Source of the DNA: Blasia pusilla
Lineage: Eukaryota; Marchantiophyta; Marchantiopsida; Blasiales
Assembly: GCA_050084515.1 (NCBI GenBank)
Contig: CM114273.1
Coordinates: 2,046,001 to 2,110,000, forward strand
DNA: 64,000 nucleotides
Reading direction: 5' to 3'
Position 1 is the stretch's first letter. Each line of letters opens with the position of its first letter. Position numbers and translations under genes: made by a program. The notes under the pieces are model-generated. The model saw only the letters and a program-made list of their open reading frames with translations. It did no database searches and was not told the DNA's origin. Shown piece after piece: positions 42,421-54,777 of the stretch.

Positions 42421-43159
42421 GAATAACACTTCTTCTCCTAGGACTAGTTAGCAGTCCTAGGAGAACAAACCCCTTGGGTGACAAGCTCTAGTCCTATAGC
42501 CACCTAAAATACTTTCATTAATCCTCACAATAATCGGGTGGTTGATATATTCCTCTTGCTATATGAAAACATATTATTCTTCCACTAGATATGTTTTTGT
42601 GAAAATTTAGGAAGAAAGGAATTTAATAGGGTAGAAAAAGAGTTAGTATATGTGGCCTTTAGTGGGGATGGAAGTTGCCCCAAAAGATGTGTTACAAACA
42701 AGAGGATCACTTGAAAAATCAATACATGCCTTATCAGTGTATGGATAGCTATATTTCGAGCATAGGGGAAAGAAAATGGAGTAAATCATCATGGGGCCAT
42801 TCCTTGGTTGAGGCGACCTCGTTATACCCAAATGGAAAAAAAAAGTTCCAAAGTAATTGAACAAATCCAACATGTAATTTGAGTATTTGGCTATCCTACA
42901 TAGTCAAAATATTACACATTATTCACGCCCAAAAATTTTAGAAGTTAAACCGAAACCTTCCATGGTCACGAGGATGCTAGAATTCGGAGGGGGCATGGAA
43001 TCCTGCTCCTAGAGATCGAATATCCAATCGCTTAGAGCCGGGTTCCATGGACGGGAGGTCGCGGCAACCATCAAAGATCCCTAATTTTTCTGTGCCGAAA
43101 ACTTTTGGACACATAAACTATAAGAGACGTTATGAATAACAAATATCCAACTATTACAA
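42421..43159. other. AT-rich intergenic
   Basis: No recognisable gene. A perfect inverted repeat around TCCTAGGACTAG / CTAGTCCTAGGA lies at 42437-42463. Confidence 0.45.
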
Positions 43160-43301
43160 TCTATACTATTAAAAGAGTTTGGCTTTCATACATGGGTTTC
43201 CTCCACATGACACCTATGCATTTTAGGTCTTTCCCGTGCTGATATGTGACGAGTTCAACAGGAACTGGACGAGCCGGTGCATCGCACGAGCACCGGCTAG
43301 T
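43160..43301 (+). mobile_element. 142-bp mini-Helitron
   Basis: Starts TCTATACTATTAAAAGAG after an A and ends GGCTAG before a T. A perfect 8-bp hairpin (GCCGGTGC 43274-43281, GCACCGGC 43291-43298) lies at the 3' end. All Helitron rules are met in an unusually short, non-coding copy. Confidence 0.75.
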
Positions 43302-46259
43302 AACAACAAACAGTTGATTTCTTTTCTTAATTTGTCAAAAAAATGAGATCGCCACGACCTCCTATCCGTCTATATACGGCTCCTAATAAACCCTTAAAAG
43401 CTCTTAAGCAAATTTTACTCGCTTACGGAGATGTTTGACACGATGTGGTAGATCTGGACCGTTTGTCTCTTTTTCCGTTCCTCTTACGCCAACCCTCTCC
43501 CGCTCTGAACTTGGGACTCCCCTACCGGTTCGCGCGTCCGGACGAACAGAATCTGCGCTTGTACTTTCCGTCGTGGCGTAACGACCGCCTGACTCGACCA
43601 GGTTGTTACTGGGGTTCGCGGACGGCCTCTGGTTAGTTTGATGATACCTACTAGGGTAGCGAACCGAGCGAGAGCTGCTTTACTCAAGCCGATCCGCCGC
43701 AAGACTCGCGACACGTGGAGAGGTGTCATTGTAAGGCACCGAGGCAATTCGCATCGTATCCTCTTGTTGTTGTTGCTGCTGCGAATACAATAAATAACTG
43801 ATTTGTTTATTTTTAACTTATTTCTGATTTATTGTGTAACTCGGTATCATCAAATCATTAGATGCCAACTCATCTTAAAAATGCCACTTTTAAGAAATGA
43901 ATATTTTTTCCATTTTAGAACCATGTGCTTTAATCAAATTCAGTTTTTAGAATGATATGAGTGGCCGGTTAATTTTACTAGCGTGGATTAACCATGTTTC
44001 ATACAAATTCAAAAAAAAATCTTGTTGTACCCTTATATGAAAAATATTTTCTTATTGCCTTGAAATCATGTTTCAAAACAAGTATTTTGCAAATCAACAA
44101 GGCGTTCTCCAATAATAATATAAACTTGTCTAACAAATATTACCACTAATATCTCCACTCTATCCTTGCCAAAGGGTTTTTAGTGTATTGGTTTAAATTT
44201 CTCATGAAATACATGAAGTTTTGGTCATGAAGAATAAATTTTTAATAATACAAATCATGAAATTCAAAGCATTCGTTAAGTTTTTCTAATTTGTTATTTT
44301 ATTTTATCTACACTATAATTTTGAGAGTGGTTTAACTTCTCATTTCTATTAGTTAAAGCCCATGCGATGCACGGATTTAAATTATCTCAGATAATCTCAA
44401 GATTCTCAAGTGCCATTTTAAATCAATTTCAAGCGATCGTATCAACTCATAAGGAGTACGAATCTATTGGCCGAAAGTGCCAAGTGTTAGAAGGAGAGGA
44501 GTTTGCAAAATGAAAGGGCAGTCTCCAATAATATTTTAGATTTTGAAGTTAATAATGTTTATGGTAAACATTGTTTTTTATCACAAACGTGTTGTTTTTG
44601 TGCCATGCAACACTCGATATGCATCCCATCCAAGTTAGGAGGAGGATGGTACGAGGGATGGTATTGAGCATATGTTGATAGCTTGCATATATATATGCTT
44701 CTTCCAATCAATAATTCCACCATGAGAATCCCTTAAGTCATCTTGTGGGCTAACTAGTCAAATGCATATGCGTAGGACACAAACCACGTTTGGGTTGATG
44801 GGTACAATCAAGGGCCAAAGTGGATGCTTGGAAATTGGATATCCAATGTAGAAACCTGGACATACGTAGAGGGAAGCATTCTATCTCTCCCTATCCGCTC
44901 AAGTCTTGGAAGAAGGAGTTAAGCATCTTTTGTGTTAGGGCCATGTTTGAGGCTTGAACTAAGAATTGTTTGAGATGCACTTCAATTTCGATGAGAAATT
45001 GGGGAAGATTGATTGAAGCTAGATGAAGAGACGTCCCAAGGAGACAATATGCACCTCGGGGGACTCAAAAAATTGATGATCACTTTGTGGTTGCTCTGAT
45101 TCACCTATGAGAAGTGATGTCGATTGGATCTTTGAGACTCAATCCAAGCCTTTTGCTTGCAGGATTCAAGGTTCGGATCTCTTATTGGGCTAGCAAGGAA
45201 GATTAGAGCTCAAAATCTACGATGCATGGGGACATATAAAATCCTACCTAGGGGGTACTTATGTTGTCCAATTGACTCTTATGCGCTCAAAAAATCATAC
45301 CCAACTACCATTGGAGCTTAGAAGAAGGAAAGTATGTCATGCCATCTACGATGGTAAGAGAGATCTCATGGAATAATACCAAGCAAGAAGAATGTGTCTC
45401 AAATTGACCCATGATACTTCCAAGGTGAGACCTCAACCACTTCCATGATTGAGGAGGGATGATGTTGTAAGAAGTATACGAGGACAAACATAATTGAGTT
45501 TATTGGAGCAATCTTAATTTATAATAGTAGGGATATTTAGCACTAGGTGGTTCTCTTCGTGATTTTGCATTTCAAATTGAGTGAAAACGTGATTCCCTCG
45601 ATGATTATTGGTTTTCAAAATCCCCCTATCCTCATCTTATCTCTTTATTTAGAAGATCCATAAAAAGAAAATCCAATCCTCCGCCTATAATCTCCTTTTA
45701 ATTATCAATGTGTGAACTCCTCATCAATATTGAAAGTACATAATCCAATTTTATCACCACATACGATTTCTCCCATTTGAAGATAGATTAGTATTGAAAA
45801 ACTCCAATCACCCTTCCCATCCTTTATACACTTCTTCGCTTTATCTTTAACTTTGCACCTTCCCATCTTGTCTTTTTCTCTCCCCTTTCACTTCCATAGG
45901 AACATCCCACAGTCCTACCATTTGAGTTTTGAAAAAACTCTTATGCCCTTTGCCTTCCTTATTTGGGAAGAACATCACCTCCCTCCTTTAATCCCCTTCA
46001 AGAGAAAAGAATGTGTAAATCCTATTGTAAATTAAAAAAATCCACATTCCCATCCCTCCCACCTTCTCACTCTAGAAATTAACCAATTTTATTTTCTCCT
46101 CGAAGCATGGTTATAAGTCAACTAATGTTGAATGTTTAAAATTCTCATAAAAAGTCAAATGTTTACTATATGTCTTACAACTATACGTGCCAATATTAAC
46201 ATATATATTATGATTGAATAAAAGGATTTTGTTTCCACATATGTTGACTGTTCATTGTA
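43302..46259. other. Intergenic, including a small GC-rich island
   Basis: 43440-43760 is markedly GC-richer than its flanks but has no recognisable protein. A possible degraded mini-Helitron begins TCTACACTATAATTTTGAGAG at 44317 with a GCCCATGCGATGCACGG hairpin near 44370. The rest is AT-rich with a pyrimidine-biased stretch at about 45780-46080. Confidence 0.4.
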
Positions 46260-46534
46260 TTGTGTATCAAGAATGGCTTGCTCTTTTTGAACTAAATACA
46301 AGAAAGTTCCATAAATAAACGCTAATGTTATCTTGTGTACATTAGATATTTAGGTTTATATTGGACACATATTTATCATATTAAATAAATTTATATCTAA
46401 AAAACCATTCATCTTTTATAAAATTAATTAGAAAAAGTTTATTTTCCAAAAGCTTAGATTTTAAATATTTTTATCTAGAGCATTATTCCACCGAATTGTA
46501 AAAACAGCGAGAGTAAGCCATTCTTGATACACAA
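46260..46534. mobile_element. Possible small TIR element
   Basis: Arms 46260-46284 and 46510-46534 are complementary at 24 of 25 positions, with 225 bp of AT-rich, non-coding DNA between them. This suits a MITE. A clear target duplication is not evident. A diverged direct copy of the right arm plus about 100 bp of flank recurs at about 46690-46815. Confidence 0.5.
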
Positions 46535-46815
46535 GATACTGAAGGGAAAAAATCGTTCTTTCCATAGGGTCATTTCTTTTGCCACTTTAGGTTTAGATTA
46601 TAAAAAGAGTTTATCTTATTCAAAAATATAATATCTCAAAACCAATTTCAAATTCTAAAACTGAATTTTACAAATTTCTTTTCCAAAAACTTACATAATA
46701 TATAAATTTATCCAAAGTATTATTCCATTGAATTGTATATATAGTAAGAGTACCATTCTTAATACACGAAATGTTTAAGGTAAAAATCATTCTTTCCATA
46801 GCGCCATTTCTTTTC

Positions 46816-47739
46816 TAGAGGTGAATACATTTAACTCTTTCTTACGTTCAAAAAAATTAGATGAGATGAAAAAATTAAAGCCTATGTGCAAGTGAGGGGA
46901 AGATGTGTCAAAATTCTAAAATCCAATATGGGGAAGATGATGTTTGAATAAAACCTAAAAAAACGAATTACAAGTGAAATTCAATTTTGGCAGAAAAAGA
47001 GAAGAAACCGGTGATTTTAAAATTTTAAAACCACTATTTCTAATAGTTGTAATTCTATAAAAATAAAATACTTAGAGAACTTGAGAGTGTAAAATTTCTT
47101 AGCGCACCTTAAAAATCCTCCTTGACCATAGTAAAAAGAGAAGTATACACCACTATTTATAGTAGTGCAAATTCTTCCTTGATTGTATTTATTAACATGA
47201 AAAATAATTCCCGTGAGCTTGTTCACCCTCCTTTTTGTTGGACGTTTAATTATGATATCTCATAACAAAACACAAAAAAAGGTTTCTTTCAAAATTCCCT
47301 CGAGGATATATTACGATGACTCAATAAATTATAAATATTTGACCACAACTTCGTGGCTATACAACCAATGAAGAAATTCAAAAGATTTAAATAAGTGAAA
47401 TAATTTTAAATAAATACATAGTGATCTTCAGCCACAAGAAATATGTGCAGCTAAAAATTAATTAGAGATGTAACTTGTCATGAAAGAGGCTAGAGACAAG
47501 AGGTGAGCAAATGCAATCAAGTTCATTTTTCTTTCTTAAAAAAGATTGGGAAATGTTTCAATAAGTATATCGATTTTATTCTTAGTATAAAAAGAAAACA
47601 AGTAACGCATACAATCTTTAAAAAAAAAGAAAAGAAAAACACGTCTTAAGAGGAAAAATATATATCCGATGTTGTATGGAAAAATTAGCTAATAGCCGAA
47701 AACAATCTTGCCCTAACTTAGAAAGAAATGGGTTATGCG
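46816..47739. other. No recognisable gene
   Basis: Very AT-rich DNA with chance frames only. Confidence 0.5.
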
Positions 47740-47990
47740 GTGTCAAGCAGAGACTCAGCCACCCCCGACACGAAACAGAAATTCTCTACACACGGCACGT
47801 GTCGCAGAGCTAAAGCCGGCCCTAGTTTAAAACCCTAACACGGCCGCTGGAAATACCCCTGACGTATGCGCCAACAAACCCTAATAACCGTGAAACCCTA
47901 AGACGGCCGTGAACACTTCAGCTGAATCTGGAGGCTTCGCGACTCCGGCAACGGACCTTTTCTTTCCCGGCCATCATTCATCGGATTCAC
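47740..47990. promoter_or_regulatory. Orphan GC-rich island with telo-box-like motifs
   Basis: Holds a G-box core (CACGTG near 47797) and AAACCCTAAC, AAACCCTAAT and AAACCCTAAG within about 80 bp. AAACCCTA boxes are common in plant promoters of translation-related genes. No coding exon follows on either strand, so it may be a captured or abandoned promoter. Confidence 0.45.
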
Positions 47991-48224
47991 GTTTTGGCGA
48001 CCTCATATTTATCTTAAACCGTTTTTCGTAATTGATAATTTATTTATTAAAAAAAAGTTACCTCAAATTTTGTCAAGGATGTTTGGGTCGCCATTTTCAT
48101 TTTGAGCCTATCATATGCAATGAGTTATGGAAATATTTAGGGTTGGATTTTTCCACGGAAACTTAACAAATAAAAAATTTCCCACATAGGGTGGGTTAAC
48201 TTGGTTGTATAATTGCATCATGAC

Positions 48225-48423
48225 GCATCATAATATTATTTATTTATTTAAATATATGTTATTATTGGAGAGTGTCTTCTTGATTTGCAAATTTCACTTT
48301 GCTGGACGTTTGGCAATTGGACAGTAAAGAAATATTTTCTATTCTATGGGCAACAAGAAAAACATTTTATGTGCAACATGATTAGTCCCTTCACTTCTGT
48401 GCATGGCACGGGCTGCCCACTAA
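48225..48423 (+). mobile_element. Helitron-like element, 3' end clear
   Basis: Ends CTAA before a T, with a GTGC/GCAC hairpin (48399-48409) just upstream. It shares its inner sequence with 22494-22650. The 5' terminus is AT-rich and not sharp. Confidence 0.5.
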
Positions 48424-50520
48424 TATAAAAGCATGCCTACGTGTTAAACCACAATACATTCTTATACTATGAAAGAATGCGATTTTAAGACATGGATCAG
48501 AGATGGGATGAATGCCCACACTTGCTCGTGTTTTTCCTCGACACAACAAGCATGCATTGTGCGTAAACATGATTTCAAAGTGTCCATTGTACGGGAGATC
48601 GATAGAGGAAATATATTCCTATTTGCATTTTTGACCTCTTCCCTTATTGGGATGTTTTAGCCTTCATGTTTCCTCTTTTGAAGTCTATTTTGAGATAAGT
48701 TTATTTTATAGATGAACCAAAGGATGAGATGCTTCACCCCTTTTAAGCACCATAGAGTTTGACATGTGTCGTTTGTGGACATTTGAATAACAGCAGCTCC
48801 TAAAGCTCCAAGCAAGTGGCAGTTTTCCCTCCTATGTCCTACTATGATTTTTTCTTCATTTCTTTCTCCATCCTCTAAAATATGACTAAAAAAGGATTTT
48901 CTATAAATTTACGAATCTTCATGAAATGCTTCTATGTCTCCCTCATGTTCATTATCTTTTCTCATTTTAATTTTTTTAAGCTTATGCAAAATAGTTTTCA
49001 ACCATTTTAATTTCCAAATTTAGATCAAAGAGGAAATTAAATAATATTTTGGTAAGATGCTGGAAAAGGATATTAAGAGAATATGTTGTGGTTTACTACT
49101 TAACAAGGTTCACTCTATCCCCATAGATATAAGAATGAGGGGATTGTGTGGATTTATTCTTACAAAAATCCTCCTTCTCTTCCATCTTATGATATTTTAA
49201 ATGTTGTGTATTATGGTTTTCCTTCTTCAAATTTCACCCATATATTTGCATGCTCGGAGGAAAAAGAGGACTTCATTGTTGTCTTAAGAGAATCTTGATT
49301 TAATGGTAGCATTTTGTAGCAATCAGAACCATTTCTCCACAATTTGGGAACTTGGAAATAATTGCTCAATTGATGATACAAGAAATGGAATTCTAAATAC
49401 AAGATTTTTGGAAATATGAATGATTTTTTTTAGATTTATGCATGAAAATAGGAAAATTTGATCAAAATTTTCAATCAAGGAATAACATTGAATAATTGAA
49501 GATAATAATAATATTGAGCATGCATTTCTATCCTATTGATTTTTGAATGCGTATACTTTTTGATAATAATTGAAAAAACACATTTATTGTGCCTTAATAC
49601 CTAGAACTAATATAATTATATACATATAATTATGTTCATAAATTATTTAGCTCTGCTAATGGAAAGGGTATGTTGAGGATAGTTTAGGAAATTTCAAAGA
49701 AGATTTTTTCTTTCTAATTTTAGGGTTTGGAATTGGGTTAAAACATACAAGATGGTATCTCAAGGCAAGGACATTGCTCAAATTGTGGCTCCATGTTGTG
49801 ATGATCCTCGAAGGTTTAATGATACATTATTCTTAAAGGAAAGAAATAGTCTAACTCCAAAAAACAATGATGTTGGTGATATCAACGTCAAAGTAATATC
49901 TCGATAAATTGAAGACGTTAACATTTATGATTAATCTTTCCTAAATAATGCTCTCTTTGTGTACTTATATGAGAACATAGATACTTAACTTCAAATTATG
50001 CCTCTAATGATGGAACAAGTTATATCTATCGTATTGAGTTTTGAATGCGTGTACCTTTTGATATGTCTTCCCACCAAGCAACTTTGAAAAGTGGTGCTTT
50101 GTTCACATTATTAAGAAACACGAATAGTTCAAAAGGATAATAAAAAACAATCAAGTGATGGTTGGGGGATTTTTGTGGACTCTTGGAGATATAGAAAATA
50201 TCATGGGAAGTATTCTTGCTAGGAAAATTGGAGATTAGATTTTTATCTATATATTTGTCTTCTTGTATGTGATTCAAGTTCATCATTTGATTTGAGAAAA
50301 TTTGATTCCTAGTTTAACCCATTTTTTAATGATTATTTATAAATTTCAAAATCAAACTTTGAAAATAGAGTATCTTTTTATAAATGTATTTTATGATTAG
50401 CCTCTACAAAAAATTATCTAAAATAGGTCCTTGGAATTGAATCCACATACGTTCAGAAATGATACTCCACCTCATAAAGGAGATTGCTTTCATGAAAATA
50501 TTTCTTCAATTTTTGACCCA
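48424..50520. other. AT-rich intergenic
   Basis: No recognisable gene; short frames only. Confidence 0.5.
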
Positions 50521-50525
50521 AAAAT

Positions 50526-50530
<5 letters not shown>

Positions 50531-50561
<31 letters not shown>
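50531..50561. repeat. (AG)n microsatellite
   Basis: About 15 AG units inside AT-rich DNA. Confidence 0.95.
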
Positions 50562-50565
<4 letters not shown>

Positions 50566-50885
50566 TTAGAAACAAACCTAAGCATGCACACCGATCTGTC
50601 GGTTATAAAATAAACAAATAAACAGGTTATTTTTAATTAAACTTGCCCGCACTTTGCACGCATGAATGAAAATTAGCTCGAGAAGACAAAGGCTCAAGTT
50701 TCAAAAGAGGTTAGGGGGGAGAACAACACCTATCAATCAACTAGAGGCCAAAAAAAAGTTGTCACCATGAGGAAAAGTACCTTGTATAAGAACACTCTCC
50801 CATAATAACTAGTATGTTGCACGTGTGATATATTTTCCCCTTAATTTAATTAATTTTAAATGACATCCATTAATATTAGAATAGT

Positions 50886-50934
50886 CTCAAGAGGACATAT
50901 GTCAACAATAGAAGTTGACATATGTCCTCTTGAG
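50886..50934. repeat. Perfect 21-bp foldback
   Basis: Arms 50886-50906 and 50914-50934 are exact complements around the loop AATAGAA. About 70 bp to the left the minus strand carries a Helitron-like CTAGT junction and TTATTATGGGAGAGTG, matching the 22494/48.2 kb family. Confidence 0.9.
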
Positions 50935-51234
50935 GTCGACATAAACCCTACTCTTTGAGTTCCCCCCTCTTTTGTGCTTCCGATGGGTTTTCCATCACAC
51001 GTTTTTATCGAAGTGCATCATTTTTCCTTTAAAATAGAAGGCCCTTAAAGGTAACATGTGGCAACACTTGAGAAGGATTTCCTCTAATCTCATGTTCCAC
51101 AATTTTAGTTATTTTTTACCATAAAAAAGAAATTTTTTTTCAGACATTGAAAACCATTTTTTTAGTATCCAATTGTCACATGTTGAACGTAAAAATATGT
51201 ATTATAATATAAAAAAAAAAAAAAGTGACGTAAT

Positions 51235-51640
51235 CACTAGTCGTCCCGTGAAAGCGTACCGCCTTCGCTCCGAGGCCGGGCCGGCAACGGCGGAGAGATG
51301 TTTCTTTCGCGTCCACAAACGAAGACAGGTGGTGGCAGCATAGAGCTCGGGCCCCAGAGCCAGATTCCCTTAACACACTGAGATTCTCCAGCAGCAGCGA
51401 CGGAGCTCGCCGACGAATGATCGTCTGCCAGCGACGCACGGACAGGGCATGGCACACCATTGTACGTACGTTCACATAGGCTAGAATATTCTTTTACTGC
51501 CAGCTCGACTTCCCGTCCATCCGCGAAGTCTCGCCGGATGGAATGCGTCTGATACTTAGGAATTGATAGGACGGACGGACGGACACAGAAGAGAAAGAAG
51601 GCCCCGCAGGTCACCGGTGACGACTCCGGTCTATATCAAA
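51235..51640. other. GC-rich island of unknown origin
   Basis: Sharp rise in GC after a poly-A run at 51210-51224. A 125-codon minus-strand open frame (51237-51614) spans it but has no recognisable domain. GGAC repeats at about 51568-51583. It resembles the leader regions of the host genes here, so it may be a displaced promoter or gene fragment. Confidence 0.4.
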
Positions 51641-54600
51641 CGAATGGTTTCTACTTACCGCCCTCGCTTTCCGATGCTCGGAACACCTTTAGGAGTACTT
51701 AGGTTGAGAGTCGGTAGCCGGTCAAAGTGTGCGGTGTGGACTTCTGGCGCAAGTCTGAGGGACAAGGGACTTGTGGCGCAAGTATTAAGGGGTTTATTTT
51801 ATAATAAAGAGGATATATCAGTCTGGGTTAAAGGGATTCATTTTGAGGGTTATAGAGAGACACTTGGGAGTTTAGTTTTTCGCCACTTCCAAATGCAGAT
51901 TCTTTTCACTGCCGTGCACCATCTGCTCCATTCTACCATGCTTGCATAGCAACCTAGAGGTTGCCATGCAAACAAAAACGCTTTTAGTTTTTCATTGGCA
52001 TCTAGAGAGGAGGTTGCCTTGTGGGTGTTTTACAATGCTTTGAGTTTATCTTACATAAAGCATGTGCAAAAGTACCATGCCTACTACTTCCTTTTAATAA
52101 TAATGTGGCTGGTCAAACTTGGTCCATGTGTTATGTATAAGCCAAACCATCGGTGCCTAGGGTCACTTAACGAAGATGAATAGAGGATGGAAGCGTGTGT
52201 TAACGTGGGCACCTAAGAAGGATATTAATTTGTTTGAGTTAGGATGTGAGGTAAGCTTGGAAGTTGCTCATGTGTCGCTAGATTTTTCTCAAAATACTTT
52301 TTGGTAAGGTCGATCGGGGTCGTACACAGATATTGGTAAGGAGTGACACTGAAAAATGAACTATTGAACTAGAAAGGTCCCTTAGGGGTCCTTACTAGTT
52401 TGGGAACTACAAGAATGCATTTGTTTGGCCATAGCGCAAGATGTTGAAAGTCACTTGATAGAAGTCCACCAAGTGTGTGGTCACAAATCAAGCAACTTTC
52501 AATGACTTGTGAGCTTAGGTATAGAAAGTAGGTTAACTTTACCATGGACTAGTAAGGGAATTAGTAGGTATATGGAATTAACTATCCATTATGCCCTTCC
52601 CTCTTCTACCTGTCTTTGTTTTTTTTTTTTTTAACTTCCTCATTTACATTATTAAAAGAGGACACGTGTACAAGAATATTTAACTAAGTGCTAACAAGAA
52701 GAATTAAAGGTTTTTTCACCTTTAGTATACTAGTTTAAAATTACATGACTTTTCAAAGGACTCGTGTCACAAGTGGAAGAATATTTGCAAACCCATTCTC
52801 TCTTAATAATATAATATGCTTTGGCATGGGTTTAGGTAAAAACATTGGATTAGGTCGGTTTATCGACCCAAGAACAAATGCGGATACATTCAGCTGCCCT
52901 TTTCTACCTCTTGGTCTATGCTTGGGGGACAATTAACATGGCTAGTGTGACACTAATTTAGTAGTTACACTAGTGGGTGTAAGTAAGGACCACAAGCTTT
53001 CTTCGTTCCATGAACTAATGTTTCTGTTAATAATTCATCTCGTGATAACCAATGGTTGATTCGAATGTGAGGTCCTTTGTTCTCTTCCTACTGGTTGAAA
53101 GTCCCCTAAAAAGCAAAGGAGTGAAACCTTTTACGGACAAAATCTCACTCCACCCACCTATCATCTACCTATCATCCTAGTAGTGCACTTTTCGTCTTCC
53201 AGTCTTCTTCATCTTGGTTTGGCCGCGACGTGTGTGACTTTCTAGATAGTTGTGCACTCTAAGTTTTAAGATGACGCTTTCACTGGGGGAGATCACTTAC
53301 TAGAGTTGTTTAATGTGGCTTCTTTTCCTACCTTTGCCTTTCGTACCTTGCTCAGTTTGTAAGGCAGGATTTCCCATACACCGAGACTTTAGACCCTGAG
53401 CACCTTTACTTGAGGACTTTACTTTATTTGGTGAAAAACCAGGCATGCAAGCTGTCAGCACGTTTTGTGCCAGTTTAGTGCATACTTTGTTAATACCCTC
53501 CGATTTCGTTTCTTTGAGAGGTTACGACTGTTGTCTATTACTCGGTATATTTAACATATACTTGCTTGTCTGCAATGTGCTCCACTGTATATGCACAAGC
53601 GTTCTTTGTAATTGCTAAGATAGATCACAAGGACTGAGTGAGGCCGGTGGACAAGTACCACAATACAGTAATAGTAAGGCATTCACAGACTGGCCAACTC
53701 TTTCAGTTAGGTTTCAGACCCCGGGGGTAAGCCCCTACCTCACAATCTATCACACTGCCCTCATTTCAGGTTAAATCAACCTCGTCAGACTCATTTAGGC
53801 GTATTCCCTTTGAACTAAATTTCTACCAGAACAGGAATATTCCGGGCATGTTCGCTTGGTTGTATCCCTTTTGACTAATTCTTCCCAAGCACAGGAACGT
53901 CAATTCTAGATTCGCCACAATAAACAGTGATCACATGTGCATGGGGGAAATGACCACTAGGGGCATTTTTGTCCAGTGAACATATTTTTGTAAATCTAAA
54001 AGTACCAAAAAAACATAAAAGTCATCTAGGAGATGCATGCTTCTCAATTACCTTGCAAGCATTGAGAAGAACATAAGATGATGAGTGATATCTGGCAGAT
54101 GTAAACTGAAAAATGGAAAATGTCCCACAGTAGCTCTCGAGACAAATAAGTTTCAGTATGACTATTATCTTCCCCTTAAAACATGAGATCCAATGATTGA
54201 TGGCTTCATGACCAAATTCCCCTCTGCTTAGTTTCAATTGTTTCCAAGGGTGTGTCGTGCTCTGCAATTAACAGGGGACTATACTCGTAATCAGTGAAAG
54301 GAGCTGCTAAGACCTTCTGAGACAAGCTCAACATTTCTAAAGACTCGCCCTCTGCTGAACTTCCGTGGGTGTATCAATCAGACTCACCACTGCTTCTTAT
54401 AGCACCCAGGAAGTCTACCTCATTCACTACCTGGCTTTTACCTTGACCACTCTAAGTCCTAAACAACTAGGTACCATCAGACTTTCCTCCAGTATGGCCA
54501 AGATCTACTAAGGAAACTATCCCGACACTGACTCATGTTCTTTCCGATCTCTTACTGTACACAACCCTCCCTTCTTCTTTATCCAATCTCACACATAATT

Positions 54601-54777
54601 GACCACCTCCTCAGTCTAGTAATTTTAAATCAACATGAGAACTTTGGGTGGTTGTTGCACTAGATATAAGATCATCTGAGAAACTCCTCGCTCAATAACA
54701 AATTATTTTCAAAATTCGATGCAATGTTACAGGAAGGCTAGATTCTAGATGAACTTTTTCAGCTTCCGACCAAGATT
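51641..54777. other. Intergenic and ELM1 3' flank
   Basis: No recognisable gene. The ELM1 3' UTR should lie just below 54778. A poly-T run sits at 52617-52632, and a short Helitron-like piece may span about 52641-52733 (ATTATTAAAAGAGGACACG to a CTAG before T). Confidence 0.4.

Noticed and set aside
42005-42484. 159-codon and overlapping frames upstream of ABCF1
   Set aside because: Several frames on both strands are open over the same GC-rich leader, which points to composition rather than genes.
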